Assembly (NCBI GenBank): GCA_023053685.1 | Contig: JALIGW010000002.1 | Location: 47,185,278 to 47,249,277 of the forward strand | Direction: 5' to 3' | DNA from: Diadophis punctatus similis | Taxonomy: Eukaryota; Chordata; Lepidosauria; Squamata; Dipsadidae | DNA length: 64,000 bases | Shown here: positions 37,926-48,774 of the stretch, in pieces | Position numbering within the stretch: position 1 is the stretch's first letter | How the letters are laid out: each line of letters starts with the position of its first letter | The notes under the pieces: generated by a model | Database searches by the model: none | What the model was told of the DNA's origin: nothing | The model's input: only the letters and a program-made list of their open reading frames with translations | Translations under genes and position numbers: made by a program

Positions 37926-38126
37926 CATAGTTTCAGAAGAGAGAATGGTTAAACCTCAGAACTCTTTCATTCTTCTCCTCCTGGGACCACATCTCAGCCA
38001 CATCCAGGGTTTTTCCTGGAGCAAATAAGCAAGAAAAGTAGCAAGAGGAGGCAGATGTTGCTGATCAGGGAGACTACTGCTATATGTGAAGTTTAAGCAA
38101 ATTCTGAAGCTAATGTGCCTATAAGG

Positions 38127-38468
38127 CAGGGGTGGGTTCCACTTACCTTCGCCACCGGTTTGCGTCGTGACATTTCACGTGTGCGTGCTACCTACGCTCA
38201 TGCACGCGCGTCCCCTCATGCAATTTCACTTCCGCGCATGCTCAGAAGCAGGAATTAGCCCAAAGCACAGCTGAGGAGCTCATCAGCTGTGCTTCGGGCA
38301 AAGAAATAAAGGGCAGCATTCACCCGCGAGCGGGCAGGAGGGCCCTTTTTCAAGCCGCAAAAGGGGAAAAAGATGGTGTTGCGCATGGAACGGCACTGAC
38401 AGTGATGTCATGAGCGGGTCGCTACCGGTTCGGGTGATCTGGTCCGAACCAGGTGGAACCCACCCCTG
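38127..38468. mobile_element. hAT non-autonomous element, GTGGGTTCC family
   Basis: Starts CAGGGGTGGGTTCCACTTAC, ends GGTGGAACCCACCCCTG. Flanks CTATAAGG (38119-38126) and CTATAACG (38469-38476) differ at one base. It contains TTCCGCGCATGCTCAGAAGC near 38230. Confidence 0.92.
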
Positions 38469-38646
38469 CTATAACGTCTCTTCTCCTTTCTGTTGGCACT
38501 GAGATGGGCTAGCAATGAACCTTTGCCACATATACTTTTATAGCAAATAAGCCAGAAGGAAAGCAGATTGCTTGATTAATGACTTCAGACATACACTTAT
38601 GAGAGGCTGTTGCCTTATGATGAACTCCGTTTCACTTCCACTCTTC

Positions 38647-38647
<1 letters not shown>

Positions 38648-38724
<77 letters not shown>
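38648..38724. repeat. (GT)n microsatellite
   Basis: About 38 uninterrupted GT units, a potential Z-DNA tract. Confidence 0.98.
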
Positions 38725-38726
<2 letters not shown>

Positions 38727-38904
38727 CAACAAAGGAGCCTGTGCAGCTTAGTCCTTAATTTTTAGGCAGTAAGTTCTTCTAGACTTCTAGATGGATACTG
38801 CAGGTATTGAATTTGTATTATTTGTTTTATCTGTTCTTTCAATTTTTGTTTGACCACTCCATTGAGATGTGTAAAACCCTGATAACCTTATGGATAAATG
38901 AAGT

Positions 38905-38940
38905 GATAAATGGATCAGAATGTATTCTGATCCATTTATC
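38905..38940. repeat. Perfect palindrome
   Basis: Arms GATAAATGGATCAGAAT and ATTCTGATCCATTTATC are separated by 2 bases. A second small inverted repeat (AGAATCAGTGATTCT) follows at once. It sits at the 5' truncation point of a CR1 fragment. Confidence 0.9.
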
Positions 38941-39115
38941 AGAATCAGTGATTCTGATAAATCAGTGGAACAACTTGTCTCCAGAAGTTGTGAATGCTCC
39001 AACACTGGAAGTTTGTAAGAAGATATTGGATAACCATTTGAAGTAGTGTAGGGTTTCCTGCCTAAGAAGGGGGTTGAACATCTCCAAGGTCCCTTTCAAC
39101 TCTGTTATTCTGTTT
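38941..39115 (+). mobile_element. CR1 LINE 3' end
   Basis: The plus strand encodes the last residues of CR1 ORF2 (WNNLSPEVVNAPTLEVCKKI, then LDNHLK and a stop at 39046). The CR1 3' UTR follows: AGTGTAGGGTTTCCTGCC, GGGGGTTGAACATCTCCAAG and CAACTCTGTTATTCTGT. 5' truncated. Confidence 0.9.
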
Positions 39116-40189
39116 TCTGTATTCCTTTCCTGTTGTGTCAATCGTTTTATCAATCAGCAGTGATCAAATAAATGAGAAGGTACTTCCCATTACTCAATTT
39201 CCTTCCCAATCCATTATATCACCATAACTGCTTTGAAGAACATGTTAGCTAGAAAAAGTCTTTTGAGTTAATTCATATTATTTCTGTGTTGTATATTAGG
39301 AGGTAATATGCCAAATAAAGTAAATGCAATAAACCTTCAGGAATATTTGACATTTATTCTGCTTTACATATCCTTTGTAAAACCTGCATTTTGTGGCTAA
39401 CCTTGTAAAACCTGCATTTTGTGGCTAACCTTTTGAAGGCTAGTTTGGGTACTATTTCTTGTGACTGTAACCATATGGATGACTGATAGCTTATTGTTGT
39501 ACCTAATGATATGTAAAATTGCCTTTTGAAATAAACAGAAGAAAAATGCTAAATCGTTTCCCCTTTTTAAAAATGAGAACAATATTGACTATGGACCTTT
39601 CCTCTTTAGGCATAAATGAGAACATGCTTTGTGGGAAGATTTGTCCTTCATTGTAGTTGCTGCCATTAGCTGGGTGTTTCTATACCAAGAAATGATAGGT
39701 TAGCTTTTATAATAAACATTTATTTATTCCTATTCACTTTAGCAGTGTATTAATTTTCTTCTTGGAACTAAAGAAATATCCCCAAGTCAAGCCACAGTTT
39801 TAATGAAAATCCTTGGAAATAAACACAATATAACCTCATGTAACTTCAATTGTTCCATTCCAATATAATTGCTTCTATCAAAAATTACACGCTCACTCAC
39901 ATGCACTTGACCTTGTTCAGGCATAATTAACCCCTTTGTCTCTTTCTTCAATTTTCCTGCTCTTAGCCATTGCTAAGGTCTTGCTATTATATGCTTTGTC
40001 TGCTATTTATTCATGTACTGATCATGTAATACTTTGCCTTGCCATGTCCTTTTTCTGTTCTTCATTTAGTCTTTCTTGTAGGCCAGTTTAGTCTCTCCAC
40101 TACTCAGTAAGCTTTCCTGATATAGTGGCTACTGTGAATCTTCTTCACTAACTATCCTTCATATCTTCTTTCAATGGTATTTTTTCTTC
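39116..40189. other. Unannotated DNA with one 28-bp tandem duplication
   Basis: Two exact 28-bp copies beginning TTGTAAAACCTGCATTTTGT lie at 39375-39402 and 39403-39430. No other feature. Confidence 0.65.
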
Positions 40190-40790
40190 GTCAACTATCT
40201 GGTATACATTCCACACCATATTTTTCCCCTTTATAAATAGAGTCTGCCAACTGCTGTGTGGATGAAGGTTATTATCATTATTTTTCTGCTCTTCCTATTC
40301 AAGGCCTTTAGTTCTGATTGAGTCCAATCTATTATTCCAGCTGTGTGTCCAATGTGTATCTAATATCTGGAATTGTCAAAGTATTAATTGCCTTAATGAT
40401 ATTTCCTCCATCTAGTTTGGACTTCTAATATTTTCTTCACTCTCATGATATATTCACTTCTAAGTTGCTTCTTGGCTTCTACGTGCTTGATATTGTCAGC
40501 TTGTCCAGGTATTTGTAGTGATCATCATCAACCAGACTCTTGATGTCATTTCCATCCTGATTCCTTCAGTTATCACTATTTTCCCCTTGTTGATGGTGAG
40601 GATGGCACATTTGTCCAGTTCAAACTCCATTGCAGTATCTTGGATGTATACAGAGACAGTGTTTAGTAGTGATTCTATCTCAGATGGTGTTTTTCCATAC
40701 AGCTTCAGATTATCCATATAAAGGATGTGGGATAGTCTGGTCAATATTTTTGATGTTTGATAGACATGGCCTAACTTACTCAGTATTGTA
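40190..40790 (-). mobile_element. R4/Dong-like LINE fragment
   Basis: The minus strand gives, in order, an RT active-site box in HILYMDNLKLYGKTPSEIES, then EFELDKCAILTINKGK, then a frame-shifted RSEYIMRVKKILE and TAGIIDWTQSELKAL, ending in LHPHSSWQTLFIK-like sequence. YMD-N instead of YMDD means the last catalytic Asp is changed. Order and phrases fit R4/Dong-type LINEs as I remember them; no UTR or tail is visible. Confidence 0.65.
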
Positions 40791-40958
40791 GACAAAGGAA
40801 TCATTATTATGAAGAACTGACATATATTTTTACTGTATAACTGCCTGATGTAAAATAAACAATATTTATACATTCTAATTCCATGTTCTGAAACAGCAAA
40901 ACAATTTGGGTTGGGCAAAATAGACCTTCGATGAAATTCCAGTTCCAGTCTCCTAACC

Positions 40959-41045
40959 CAGTGTCTTCAATCTTCACTGTGCTGCTAGGGAATTCAAGGA
41001 GTTGAAGTCCACACATTTTAAATTTGCGAAAGTTGAGAAATATTG
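40959..41045. mobile_element. Palindromic MITE, shortened
   Basis: CAGTGTCTTCAATCTTCACT at the left and AGGAGTTGAAGTCCACACA, then AGTTGAGAAATATTG at the right; a deleted copy of the 30247-type element. Confidence 0.65.
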
Positions 41046-41783
41046 TGCTAGGCTATGATGTTGGGAGCTTTGCAAAGAATTTCACCATGACAGCAAACAG
41101 GAGGGGGAGGAGGGAAGGTTTTTATTTTTTATTTTCCCCAAAACACCATGGTGATGGTAAAAGCAATGAATTTCAAAGAGTGAAAGGTCTATTTTCGGAG
41201 TAGAACGATCCTTGCAATCAAGCAATGATTGGTTATTTTATCAACAGCTTCTTTAGGGGACTAGAAGTTATGATGGAAGAAAGGGCAATACACTGTTTTG
41301 TTTCAGTTTTTCCAATCTCTTATCCAGCAGATTTATTATATGAGGAGAAAAAGTATATATTACTTCCTATTAATTCTGTTCTTCCATTTCTTCACTGGAC
41401 TTGACAGGTACATAGGATTTGTTAAGTTTGCTCTTCTGGGGCAAATACCAACCAGCTACACAGTAAAACAGAAACATGATCTATCAGTGCTACAAAAGGT
41501 TTCCATACATAACAGAACTCAAGAGAACAGTAAAAGGTCAAAATTAATTCAGGGTCCAGATAGTTAGTCCTAGATAATAAGAATAATTTTAAACTACAGC
41601 CTAATCTATTCATTTTGCATCATGCTCCCAATTATTTCTTAAGCCAACTTAAAAATACCAATATAAATTGTTGTGTTTTGCTGGTGGCTCAATCTGGGCT
41701 ATGGTCACCTCAAGATCTGACTTGTTCCTTTGCTTCATGCTCTTTCCATCTGTGCAAAAATGCCAACCCTTGATGGTTAAGTT
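41046..41783. other. Unannotated DNA
   Basis: No feature seen. Confidence 0.6.
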
Positions 41784-42166
41784 CAGAGGTGGGTTCCTCC
41801 CGGTTCAGACCTGTTCGCCCAAACTGGTAGCAACCTGCTGGTGATGTCACGATGATGTCACGGAACCGGATCGGTCAGTGATGATGTCACGGAACCGGAT
41901 CGGTCAGTGCCAGTCCTTGGAGGCTGCCATCTTTTTTTAAATTTTTTTGGATTATTTTTTGGGGGGATTATTTTTTGGGATTTTTTTCTTCTGTGCATGC
42001 ACAGAAGCCGAGTTTCCAGCACTGCACAGGCGTGCAGTGCATCTTGTTTTTTGGGGGGGGGGTTGGAATTTTTTCTGATTTTTTGCTACTGTGCATGCCA
42101 CGCGGCATGGCCATGCAGCACGGGAGGAAGCGAACCGGCAGCGAGGTAAGTTAGAACACACCCCTG
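41784..42166. mobile_element. hAT non-autonomous element, GTGGGTTCC family
   Basis: Starts CAGAGGTGGGTTCCTCCCGG and ends AGAACACACCCCTG. Flanks GTTAAGTT (41776-41783) and GTTAAGTC (42167-42174) differ at one base. An internal 25-bp repeat (ATGATGTCACGGAACCGGAT twice, 41850-41905) and the palindrome TGTGCATGCACAGAAG are present. Confidence 0.92.
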
Positions 42167-42919
42167 GTTAAGTCTAATGTGGAGCAGGCAATAGAATAGG
42201 TTAGGGTCTGGGATTTTTTTAAGGGATTACTTCCTCCTCATTATCTTCATGCCTTCCCTTTGCCTTCTCAGATATTTGCACACATGAATGTCTTCATTAC
42301 CACTACTCCAGCTCCTTTGGCATGAAAGTGGAACTTTAATGTCCAGCCTAGAAGGGAGAAAGCATGCCAGACATTACATCCAATCAGTATCTGGAGCTGC
42401 TACTAGAAAAAAAATGAAACACTGGAGACCTTCCATTCTGAAGAGCTTAGGACAGCTTGAGTTGGAAAACAGAAAATTAAAACTGAATTCAGTTGGAGAT
42501 TCAACTGAATAACATATTATCAGAATCAAGAACAGTGACGAATAAAACTCCCCAGGGAATTGTAGCTAGTCCTACCCACTTTAATATAATGAAACATGAC
42601 TTGTTTTTTTTATTTTTCCATCGGAAGTGGAGATGAGTCTATATGCCAATTATTGTACTACAGGAGCTCGAAGTAGGAAAGTGGTTGTAGTTGTGAGAAA
42701 ATTAAATGAAACTTTAATTAAGCTTTAATTAAACAGGGAGAATGAGGAGAATAAAGACTTTGGGGTTTTTTTTATTGTCTAACACAGTAAACATAATATT
42801 TACATGAAGGAAATACCTAAAGCAATTAAAACTAAATGCTTATGAAACTGGGTCAATTGGATCAAAATGTAGCTACTGTAGCTTTAAGTTTTGAGACATG
42901 TATTTCAAGTAGCATACCA
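42167..42919. other. Unannotated DNA
   Basis: No feature seen. Confidence 0.6.
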
Positions 42920-43616
42920 TCTATGTAATTAATAAAGACTCTTTGCACCACTTATAGGATATTTCTATTAGTTCTCATCAGTATCCAAGGCCTGTGATAC
43001 CTCCTTCTCATTTGAGGATAGTTCTTCTGTAAAAATTATGATGCTGTTATGCTTTTCATAAGATTTTAAACACAGGCCAAAATTTGACATGGATGTTCTG
43101 TCACCATTTCTCTCCTGAAGCAATGCACTTATAACCATTTTTGTACAAAGAAGTATAGCTTGAACACTATTTATGGGTCTCTATGAAATTTGACATATAT
43201 AATTCCTATAATTATTGATGGTGCTGTTCTCTAATTTGTCCTTTTTATTATGGTGAAGGTGTCATCTATATATCTGATCTATATTTTCGGTAGTATTTGT
43301 GGAAGTGCTATGGGTTAGAGTTAGGGTTGCATAACGATCTCCGCTATAAGTCCTGAAAGCAGTGCTTCCATAGGTGTCTCTTTAATTTGTTGGTAAATTT
43401 GGCCATCTAATTGAAAATATGTAATTAAATAGACATTTATGAGATCCATAATCCTGGGTGTTTTCATCTTCTTGTATTCAATTAAGTCAGGGGTACTGTG
43501 AAGCAATGCGGCCATGGCTTCTTTGGCTAATTCTGGATCTATAGATGTGAACAGGGTTGTGACATCAAATGAGACAATGATTTCATCCTCATCTATAGTC
43601 ACATCCCTGATCGTTT
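42920..43616 (-). mobile_element. Penelope-like element, reverse-transcriptase part
   Basis: The minus strand encodes IVSFDVTTLFTSIDPELAKE (RT motif A region), LITYFQLDGQIYQQIKETPM, ALLSGLIAEIVMQ (motif B region) and, after a frame change, RYIDDTFTIIKR at about 43245-43280 (the catalytic YxDD of Penelope RT). It ends in degraded sequence near 42920. The N-terminal part is cut off by the L2 at 43617. Stops and shifts make it inactive. Confidence 0.85.
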
Positions 43617-44090
43617 GAAGCCACAAACTGCCTCCCATCGACCAGTGCGCTCCCACAGAGAGGGCCTCCTCGGGGTGCCATCAGCCAAGCAGTGTAGGCT
43701 GGTGATGCCCAGGGGGAGGGCCTTCTCTGGGAGCACCCACCCTGTGGAATCAGCTCCCTCCAGACTTAAGAACCATTCACGATCTGTCCACCTTCCGCTG
43801 TGCCCTCAAGACATATTATTTTTATCAAGCCGGGCTGGCGTGAAAAAGTTTTTGGGGTTTTTAAGATTTTACCGAATTTTAATTGTATTAAATCAGGGCC
43901 ACATCGAATATTTTCTTTTAAATGTATATATATTTTAATATTTAATATTTAATATTAAATATTAAATATTTAATATTGTGTTTTTACTTATTTAATATTG
44001 TGTTTTTACTTGGCTGTTCACCACCCTGAGTCCCCTGGAGAAGGGCGGTATATAAATTTAATTAAACTAAACTAAACTAAACTCAACACT
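43617..44090 (+). mobile_element. L2-type LINE 3' end
   Basis: The plus strand encodes the L2 C-terminus (SHRPVRSHREGLLGVPSAKQ, then RAFSG, SRLKNHSRSVHLPL region), a 3' UTR ending CACCCTGAGTCCCCTGGAGA / AGGGCGGTATATAAATTTAA, and an (AAACT)n tail (44062-44085). Very close to the 50565-51602 copy. It is inserted between the two Penelope pieces. The UTR includes an AT hairpin of ATATTTAATATTTAAT words (43930-43980). Confidence 0.9.
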
Positions 44091-44903
44091 GTAGTGGAGA
44101 GTAAATGGAGTGTTGGCTTCCTCTTATGAATATCTCAGAAACCATAAATAGACTAATACAACTACATGGAATCAGTGTAGCACAAAAGCCAACTAAAGCC
44201 CTCCAAAATATCTTAAGCAAACCAAAAGACCCAGCAACCCCAGAAGGAAAAACAGGAGTAATCTACAATGTACAGTGTAAGAACTGCGACAACCACTATT
44301 AGGACAAACAGGCAGAAGACTGGCAGAATGCATCAATCAACACCAACTGGCAGTCAGAAGGCATGAAAAAAACTCTTCAATTTCACAACATATAGACAGG
44401 TTTAACCATAGTTTCAACTGGCAATATGTGACAATCCTAGACCAGGCCAAATCCAAAAATACCACGAAATTTCTAGAAGCCTGGCACTCTGACAAATCAG
44501 CCATCTATAGACACATAATCATTAACAACTTATATCGACTATGCAAAAGAGACAATCAACCAGCCCTAAAGAGAACAACAACAAAAAAAAGACGCCAGCA
44601 CCTCTCCACCAGTAATCAGCAACCAGATCAGCATAGATTAACTCCAAGGTTAACTTCAGACCAACAATCAAGTTAAAAAATACCCCAGTCAAGAAACTGC
44701 CAAAAAGCCATCAGCAAACAGTCCAACCAAAGAATTTCTAAGACTACTCCCATCCAACACAGACAAGCAAGTTGCCATAATACGTATAAACTGTCCGCAA
44801 ACAGCACTCCTTACTAGCACTGATTATGTTACCTAGTTAGGGTAATGAAATATCTGCAAGAAAACAAGCAGCTCAGAGAGCACCAAGGACCCCTCATTTC
44901 AAC
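44091..44903 (+). mobile_element. Penelope-like element, GIY-YIG endonuclease part and tail
   Basis: The plus strand encodes ALQNILSKPKDPATPEGKTG, GVIYNVQCKNC (the GIY position) and, after a one-base frame change, GQTGRRLAECINQHQLAVRR (the YIG position with its following helix), then FNWQYVTILDQAKSKNTTKF and LEAWHS. This is the endonuclease typical of Penelope-like elements, which nicks target DNA. A conserved non-coding tail follows to about 44900 and contains a ribozyme-like core. It lies on the opposite strand to the RT piece, so the element is rearranged or two copies are joined. Confidence 0.88.
44820..44850 (+). ncRNA. Degenerate hammerhead-like motif in Penelope tail
   Basis: The second copy of the motif at 15327: CTGATTA (one core change), the same TTACC/GGTAA stem (44829-44833, 44841-44845) and GAAA (44847-44850). 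The core substitution should impair activity. Confidence 0.35.
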
Positions 44904-45269
44904 CCTGATTTTTCAGAATATAAGATGAACCTTTTTACCCCCCAAAAGGGGGTCAAAATTTGGGTGTGTCTTATGCTCCGACATACATCAGACATACCTG
45001 GGGGGAGGGGGGAGGAGTTGGTGCGATGGCGGCAATGGCGGCAACAGCAGCAATGGTGACAATGGGTGGCAACAGGCAGCTTATTGGCAGTATTCCAGGA
45101 GACTGATCCAACTACCAGTCAGAAAGGTGAAAATCAAATGGTTCTGTGGAACTGTTTGCTATAAATTGAGCTATTTGAGCAGTTAGCTGAGGACTGAAGA
45201 CACCTGTCATACCTTGCCACCTTGCCACCTCATCACCGGACCTGCTCTTGACTACCACCCGGACCCTGC

Positions 45270-45720
45270 CTTAGCCGCTGCCTAAGCCTCCCCACCGCCT
45301 CTCTCTTGCCTGAGGAAGAGCTGCTGCCATCGTTGCTGCCTGAAGCCTGCTCCCGGGCCGCCTGAAGAGGAGCCGCCGCCATTGCTGCCCAAAGCGAGCT
45401 GCCACTGCCGTTCCTGCCCAAAGCCTGCTCCTGGGCCACCTGAGGAGCCGCCGCCACCATTTCTGCCAGAAGCAAGCTGCCACCACCACCACCGTTCCTG
45501 CCCGAAGCCTGCTCCCGAGCCGCCTGAGAAGCTGCCACCACCGTTGCTGCCCAAAGTGAGCTGCCGCTGCCATTCCTACCCGAAGCCTGCTCCTGGGCTG
45601 CCTAAAGAGCCTCTGCCACTGTTCCTGCCCAAAGCAAGCTGCCACCGCCACCACCATTCCTGCCCAAAGCCCGCCACTGCTGTTGCTACCCGAAGTGAGC
45701 CGCCTGACAGGTTAGCACCT
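45270..45720. repeat. GC-rich minisatellite, 78-84 bp unit
   Basis: Four to five degenerate units, each with AAGCCTGCTCCTGGGC-like and GAGCCGCCGCC-like phrases; phase marks near 45342, 45421, 45504 and 45582. Unit length stays a multiple of three, so both strands stay open (plus strand gives repeats like LPKASCHCRSCPKPAPGPPE). I consider this non-coding array sequence. Confidence 0.8.
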
Positions 45721-45755
45721 TTTTTTAAAATGGTCTTTAAATGCTTTTTAAAAAA

Positions 45756-46025
45756 GGGTCCTCAAACTTAGAAGTTTAAGACTTGTGGACTTCAACTCCC
45801 ATTCCTGAGCTAACGTGACTGGAGGAGGAATTCTGAGAGTTGAAGTCCACTAGTCTTAAAGCTGTCAAGTTTGAAGACCCCTGTGTTAGGGGTTGGGGTG
45901 CAAGGGTCTTCAAACTTGGCAAGTTTAAGACTTGTGGACTCCAACTCCCATTCCTCAGCTACCATGACTGGAGGAGGAATTCTGGGAGTTGAAGTCCACT
46001 AGTCTTAAAGCTGTCAATTTTGAAG
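45756..46025. mobile_element. Two tandem palindromic MITEs
   Basis: Copies at about 45756-45883 and 45901-46025 share GTTTAAGACTTGTGGACT, GACTGGAGGAGGAATTCTG and GAGTTGAAGTCCACTAGTCT. They differ by a few bases and are 17 bp apart, which points to local duplication. Ends read TTGAAGACCCCTG. Confidence 0.75.
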
Positions 46026-46132
46026 TTTAGGGCGGGGGCATGTGCATGTTTGTATGAATGTATGAACATGGTTTCAACTAAAGTGCTCTGCATTGTTATA
46101 AAGGAAACATTATTGTACTTTGTTGCATAAAA

Positions 46133-47570
46133 ATGTCAAAGCCAAAAAGGCAAGCATATAAAATCTCTTTCAAGCTGGAAGCTGTGAAATATGCTGAGAA
46201 ACATGGAAACAGATCAGCGGAGAAACATTTTGGACCACCTCCAACTGAAAAAATGATAAGAGTGTGGAGGACACAGGTGGATCATATGCAAAAGGTAAAG
46301 GATAAAAGCAAGCACAACTTTTGTGGGCTTCCAGCAAAGTGGCCACAGTTAGAGGAGCACATGAGAGACTGGATCACAGGTCACAGGAACAGTGGCTTCG
46401 CTGTCACCACAAAAATGGTGATGTATGAAGCCAAGTGCATTACTACACAGAAAGGCATTCAGGATTTTACTGGATCACCATCGTGGTGCTTCAGATTTAT
46501 GAGGTGATATGGCCTTGTTATGCTCATCAAAACTAGAATTGCGCAAAAAATGCCAAAAGAGTATGAATCTAAGATTCTGTCTTTTCATACTTTTGTGATA
46601 GACTCCAGGAAGAAAAATAATTTTGAAATTGGCCAGATTGGGAATATGGATGAAGTCCCTCTAACTTTTGATGTGCCATCAAATAGGACTGTTGATGTCA
46701 AAGGTGCCAAAAGCATAACCGTGAAAACCTCAGGATATGAGAAAACACATTACACGATTGTGTTGTCCTGCTGTGCAGACGGCACAAAATAGCCACCAAT
46801 GTTAATATTTAAAAGGAAACCTTCCCAAAAGAAATGATTCCAAGAGGTGTTGTTGTTCATGTCCATGAGAAAGGATGGATGGACGAACATGGCAGGAAAG
46901 TATGGATTGAAAAAGTGTGGTTTTCCTTTATTAGTGCTTGACCAGTTTAGAGCACATATTAGTGAAACCACAAGAAAAGATTCAAAGAAGTGAAGACTCA
47001 TCTAGCTGTAATTCCCGGAGGTCTTACCAGCCAGTTGCAATCTCTTGATGTTTCCATCAACAAGCCATTCAAAGTGTACATGCGAGAAGAGTAGAACAAA
47101 TGGATGGCTGCTGGTAATCATGATCTGACAACCTCTGGACTAATGAGGAGGCCCACTATCACTCAAGTTTGTGAATGGGTGAAAACATTCACCCATTCCC
47201 CAAACCACATTCCCCAAACCCCAAAAACTTTAACCTTAGACTGTCTACAGTTGACCTCACCCCATTCCTAAGAGGGGCGTGCGTAAGTGCACCATCGTGC
47301 CTACCGTCCCTGTCCTTCTGTCCTATTGTCTAATTTTACCTATACATACTTTGCTTTTGTTTATGTTTATATCATACCTGTTATCTTGTACACATGTTGA
47401 CAAAATAAATAAATAAAATAAATAAATAAAATCATGGAACTCAGTGAAGGATGAAATTGAAGGACGGTCCTTCAAAAAATGTGGCATTAGCAATGCCTTA
47501 GATGGAACTGAAGATGATGTCATTTATGAAGGTAGCGAAGAAAGTGATTGTGAGCAACTGAGCTGCCTAA
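46133..47570 (+). pseudogene. pogo-family transposase, inactivated
   Basis: The N-terminus MSKPKRQAYKISFKLEAVKY, then AEKHGNRSAEKHFG, is a Brinker/pogo-type helix-turn-helix. Next is KAKWPQLEEH-like KWPQLEEHMRDWI, then GSPSWCFRFMR, a CENP-B-type region. The DDE core is readable: IGNMDEVPLTFD (first Asp codon 46649-46651), LVLDQFRAHIS (second Asp codon 46940-46942) and SLDVSINKPFK (third Asp codon 47047-47049). The C-terminus continues as FKKCGISNALDGTEDDVIYE (from 47456). Disabling changes: TGA at 46505-46507, TAG after CCADGTK (about 46790), a frameshift near 46815-46925 and stops after 46980, plus the LINE insert at 47188-47430. Confidence 0.88.
47188..47430 (+). mobile_element. LINE 3' end inserted in the pogo transposase
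   Basis: Starts within filler TTCACCCATTCCCC, then ACTTTAACCTTAGACTGTCT and the UTR shared with 24655-27440 and 3223-3509, ending GTTGACAAAATAAATAAATA. It splits the transposase between GTGAAAACA and TCATGGAACTC. The tail is (AAAT)n. No long target duplication is visible. Confidence 0.9.
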
Positions 47571-48119
47571 ACTCTGACACCAGAGCGACGATGACGAGTT
47601 CTTGGGCTTTCCAGAAAATTAGAGTGCTGAACCTTAAAGTCTCTCCTCATTTGTTAATGACAGTGATAATGGTTCTTAATACCGCTGTTGATTTTACATG
47701 GTTCTAAAAAGTGTACATGGTTGCAAAAAGTATACATGGTTGTAAAAAGTATACATGGTTGTAAAAAGTATTCTGCTATACTGGTATTTTATTAAATAAT
47801 ATATTACTACACCATTTGGTTCAGAATACTTTTTTCCTTGTTTTCCTCCTCTAAAATCTAGGTGCGTCTTATACTCCGAAAAATACGGTATACATAGTCT
47901 CCTTTATTGGTAAATAATGATTTGTAAAGGTTATGAAGCCGGCCACAAAAATGATAAATCAGCAAGTTTCAGACAGAATGTAACTCTAACTCATATTTCA
48001 TATTTTATTCTCAAATTGCACAAGATCATAAGCCTTTAATCTAGTCACGGGACAAATGCAATTAGACCTTTAGCAAGATACACTTTAAGCTGAGTGAAGT
48101 GATGCTTTTATAGAAGAGC

Positions 48120-48655
48120 ACTGAAGGTAACAATCAGAATATTGCTGGAAGGGAGGTCTTCTAGTCCAACCTCCTGCTTAAGCAGGAGACCCTATACTAT
48201 TTCAGACAGGTGGCTGTCTAGTCTTTTCTTAACAACCTCCAGTCATGAAGCAGCCACAACTTCTGAGGGCAAGCTCTTCCACTGGTTAATTGTTCTCACT
48301 ATTGGGAAGTGTCTCCTTAATTCCAGGTTGCTTCTCTCATTGATTAGTTTCCATCCATTATTTCTTAACTTGCTTCTGGTGCTTTCAAAAATAAGTTGAC
48401 CCCACACTCTTTGTGGCAGCCCTTCAAATACTTGAATACTGCTATCATGCCACCCCCTAGCCCTACTTTTCTCTAGACTAGCCATATCCAGTTCCTGAAA
48501 CCATTCTTCATAAATTTTAGTCTCCAGGCCTTTAATCATCTTAGTTGCTCTTCTTTGCACTTTTTCCAAAGTCACAACATCTTTTTTGTAATGTGGTGAC
48601 CAAAACTGGAGGCAGTATTCCAGGTCTTTCTAAGGATTTATAAAGCAGTACTTCT
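48120..48655 (-). mobile_element. CR1 LINE 3' part
   Basis: The minus strand has a 111-codon open frame: TLEKVQRRATKMIKGLE, YEEWFQELDMASLEKSRARG, WKLINERSNLELRRHFPIVR and WKSLPSEVVAAS, the classic CR1 ORF2 C-terminus. The 3' UTR (48120-48240) ends AGACCTCCCTTCCAGCAATA. 5' truncated near 48655. Confidence 0.93.
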
Positions 48656-48774
48656 CAGATCAAAATCATTCTTGTTTTCATTAACATCCCAAACAATAAA
48701 ACAAGTCATTTTCTTTCTTGTCTATTTTGTACCTCCTGTTCTACTACAGCAAAGACAGCCTAGATAAAAAGGAC

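Larger units (their letters stand above)
44904..47888 (+). mobile_element. pogo-type DNA transposon with broken transposase
   Basis: The right end complement CCGTATTTTTCGGAGTATAA and sub-terminal AAGACGCACC match the 11149-11772 element, and a right-hand TA follows (47889-47890). The left end (about 44904, CCTGATTTTTCAGAATATAA, then GATGAACC) is eroded. The 5' part holds a GC-rich minisatellite and two palindromic MITEs. The transposase lies at 46133-47570, split by a LINE fragment. Without the insert it is about 2.7 kb, a plausible autonomous length. Confidence 0.85.

Noticed and set aside
42950..43000. CTGATGA plus GAAA on the minus strand near 42960-43000
   Set aside because: Core words are present but no stem II can form between them, so it is a much weaker ribozyme candidate than 15327.
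45233..45771. Pro/Cys-rich or Gly/Ala-rich long open frames on both strands
   Set aside because: A GC-rich minisatellite with a unit length divisible by three keeps frames open on both strands without selection.
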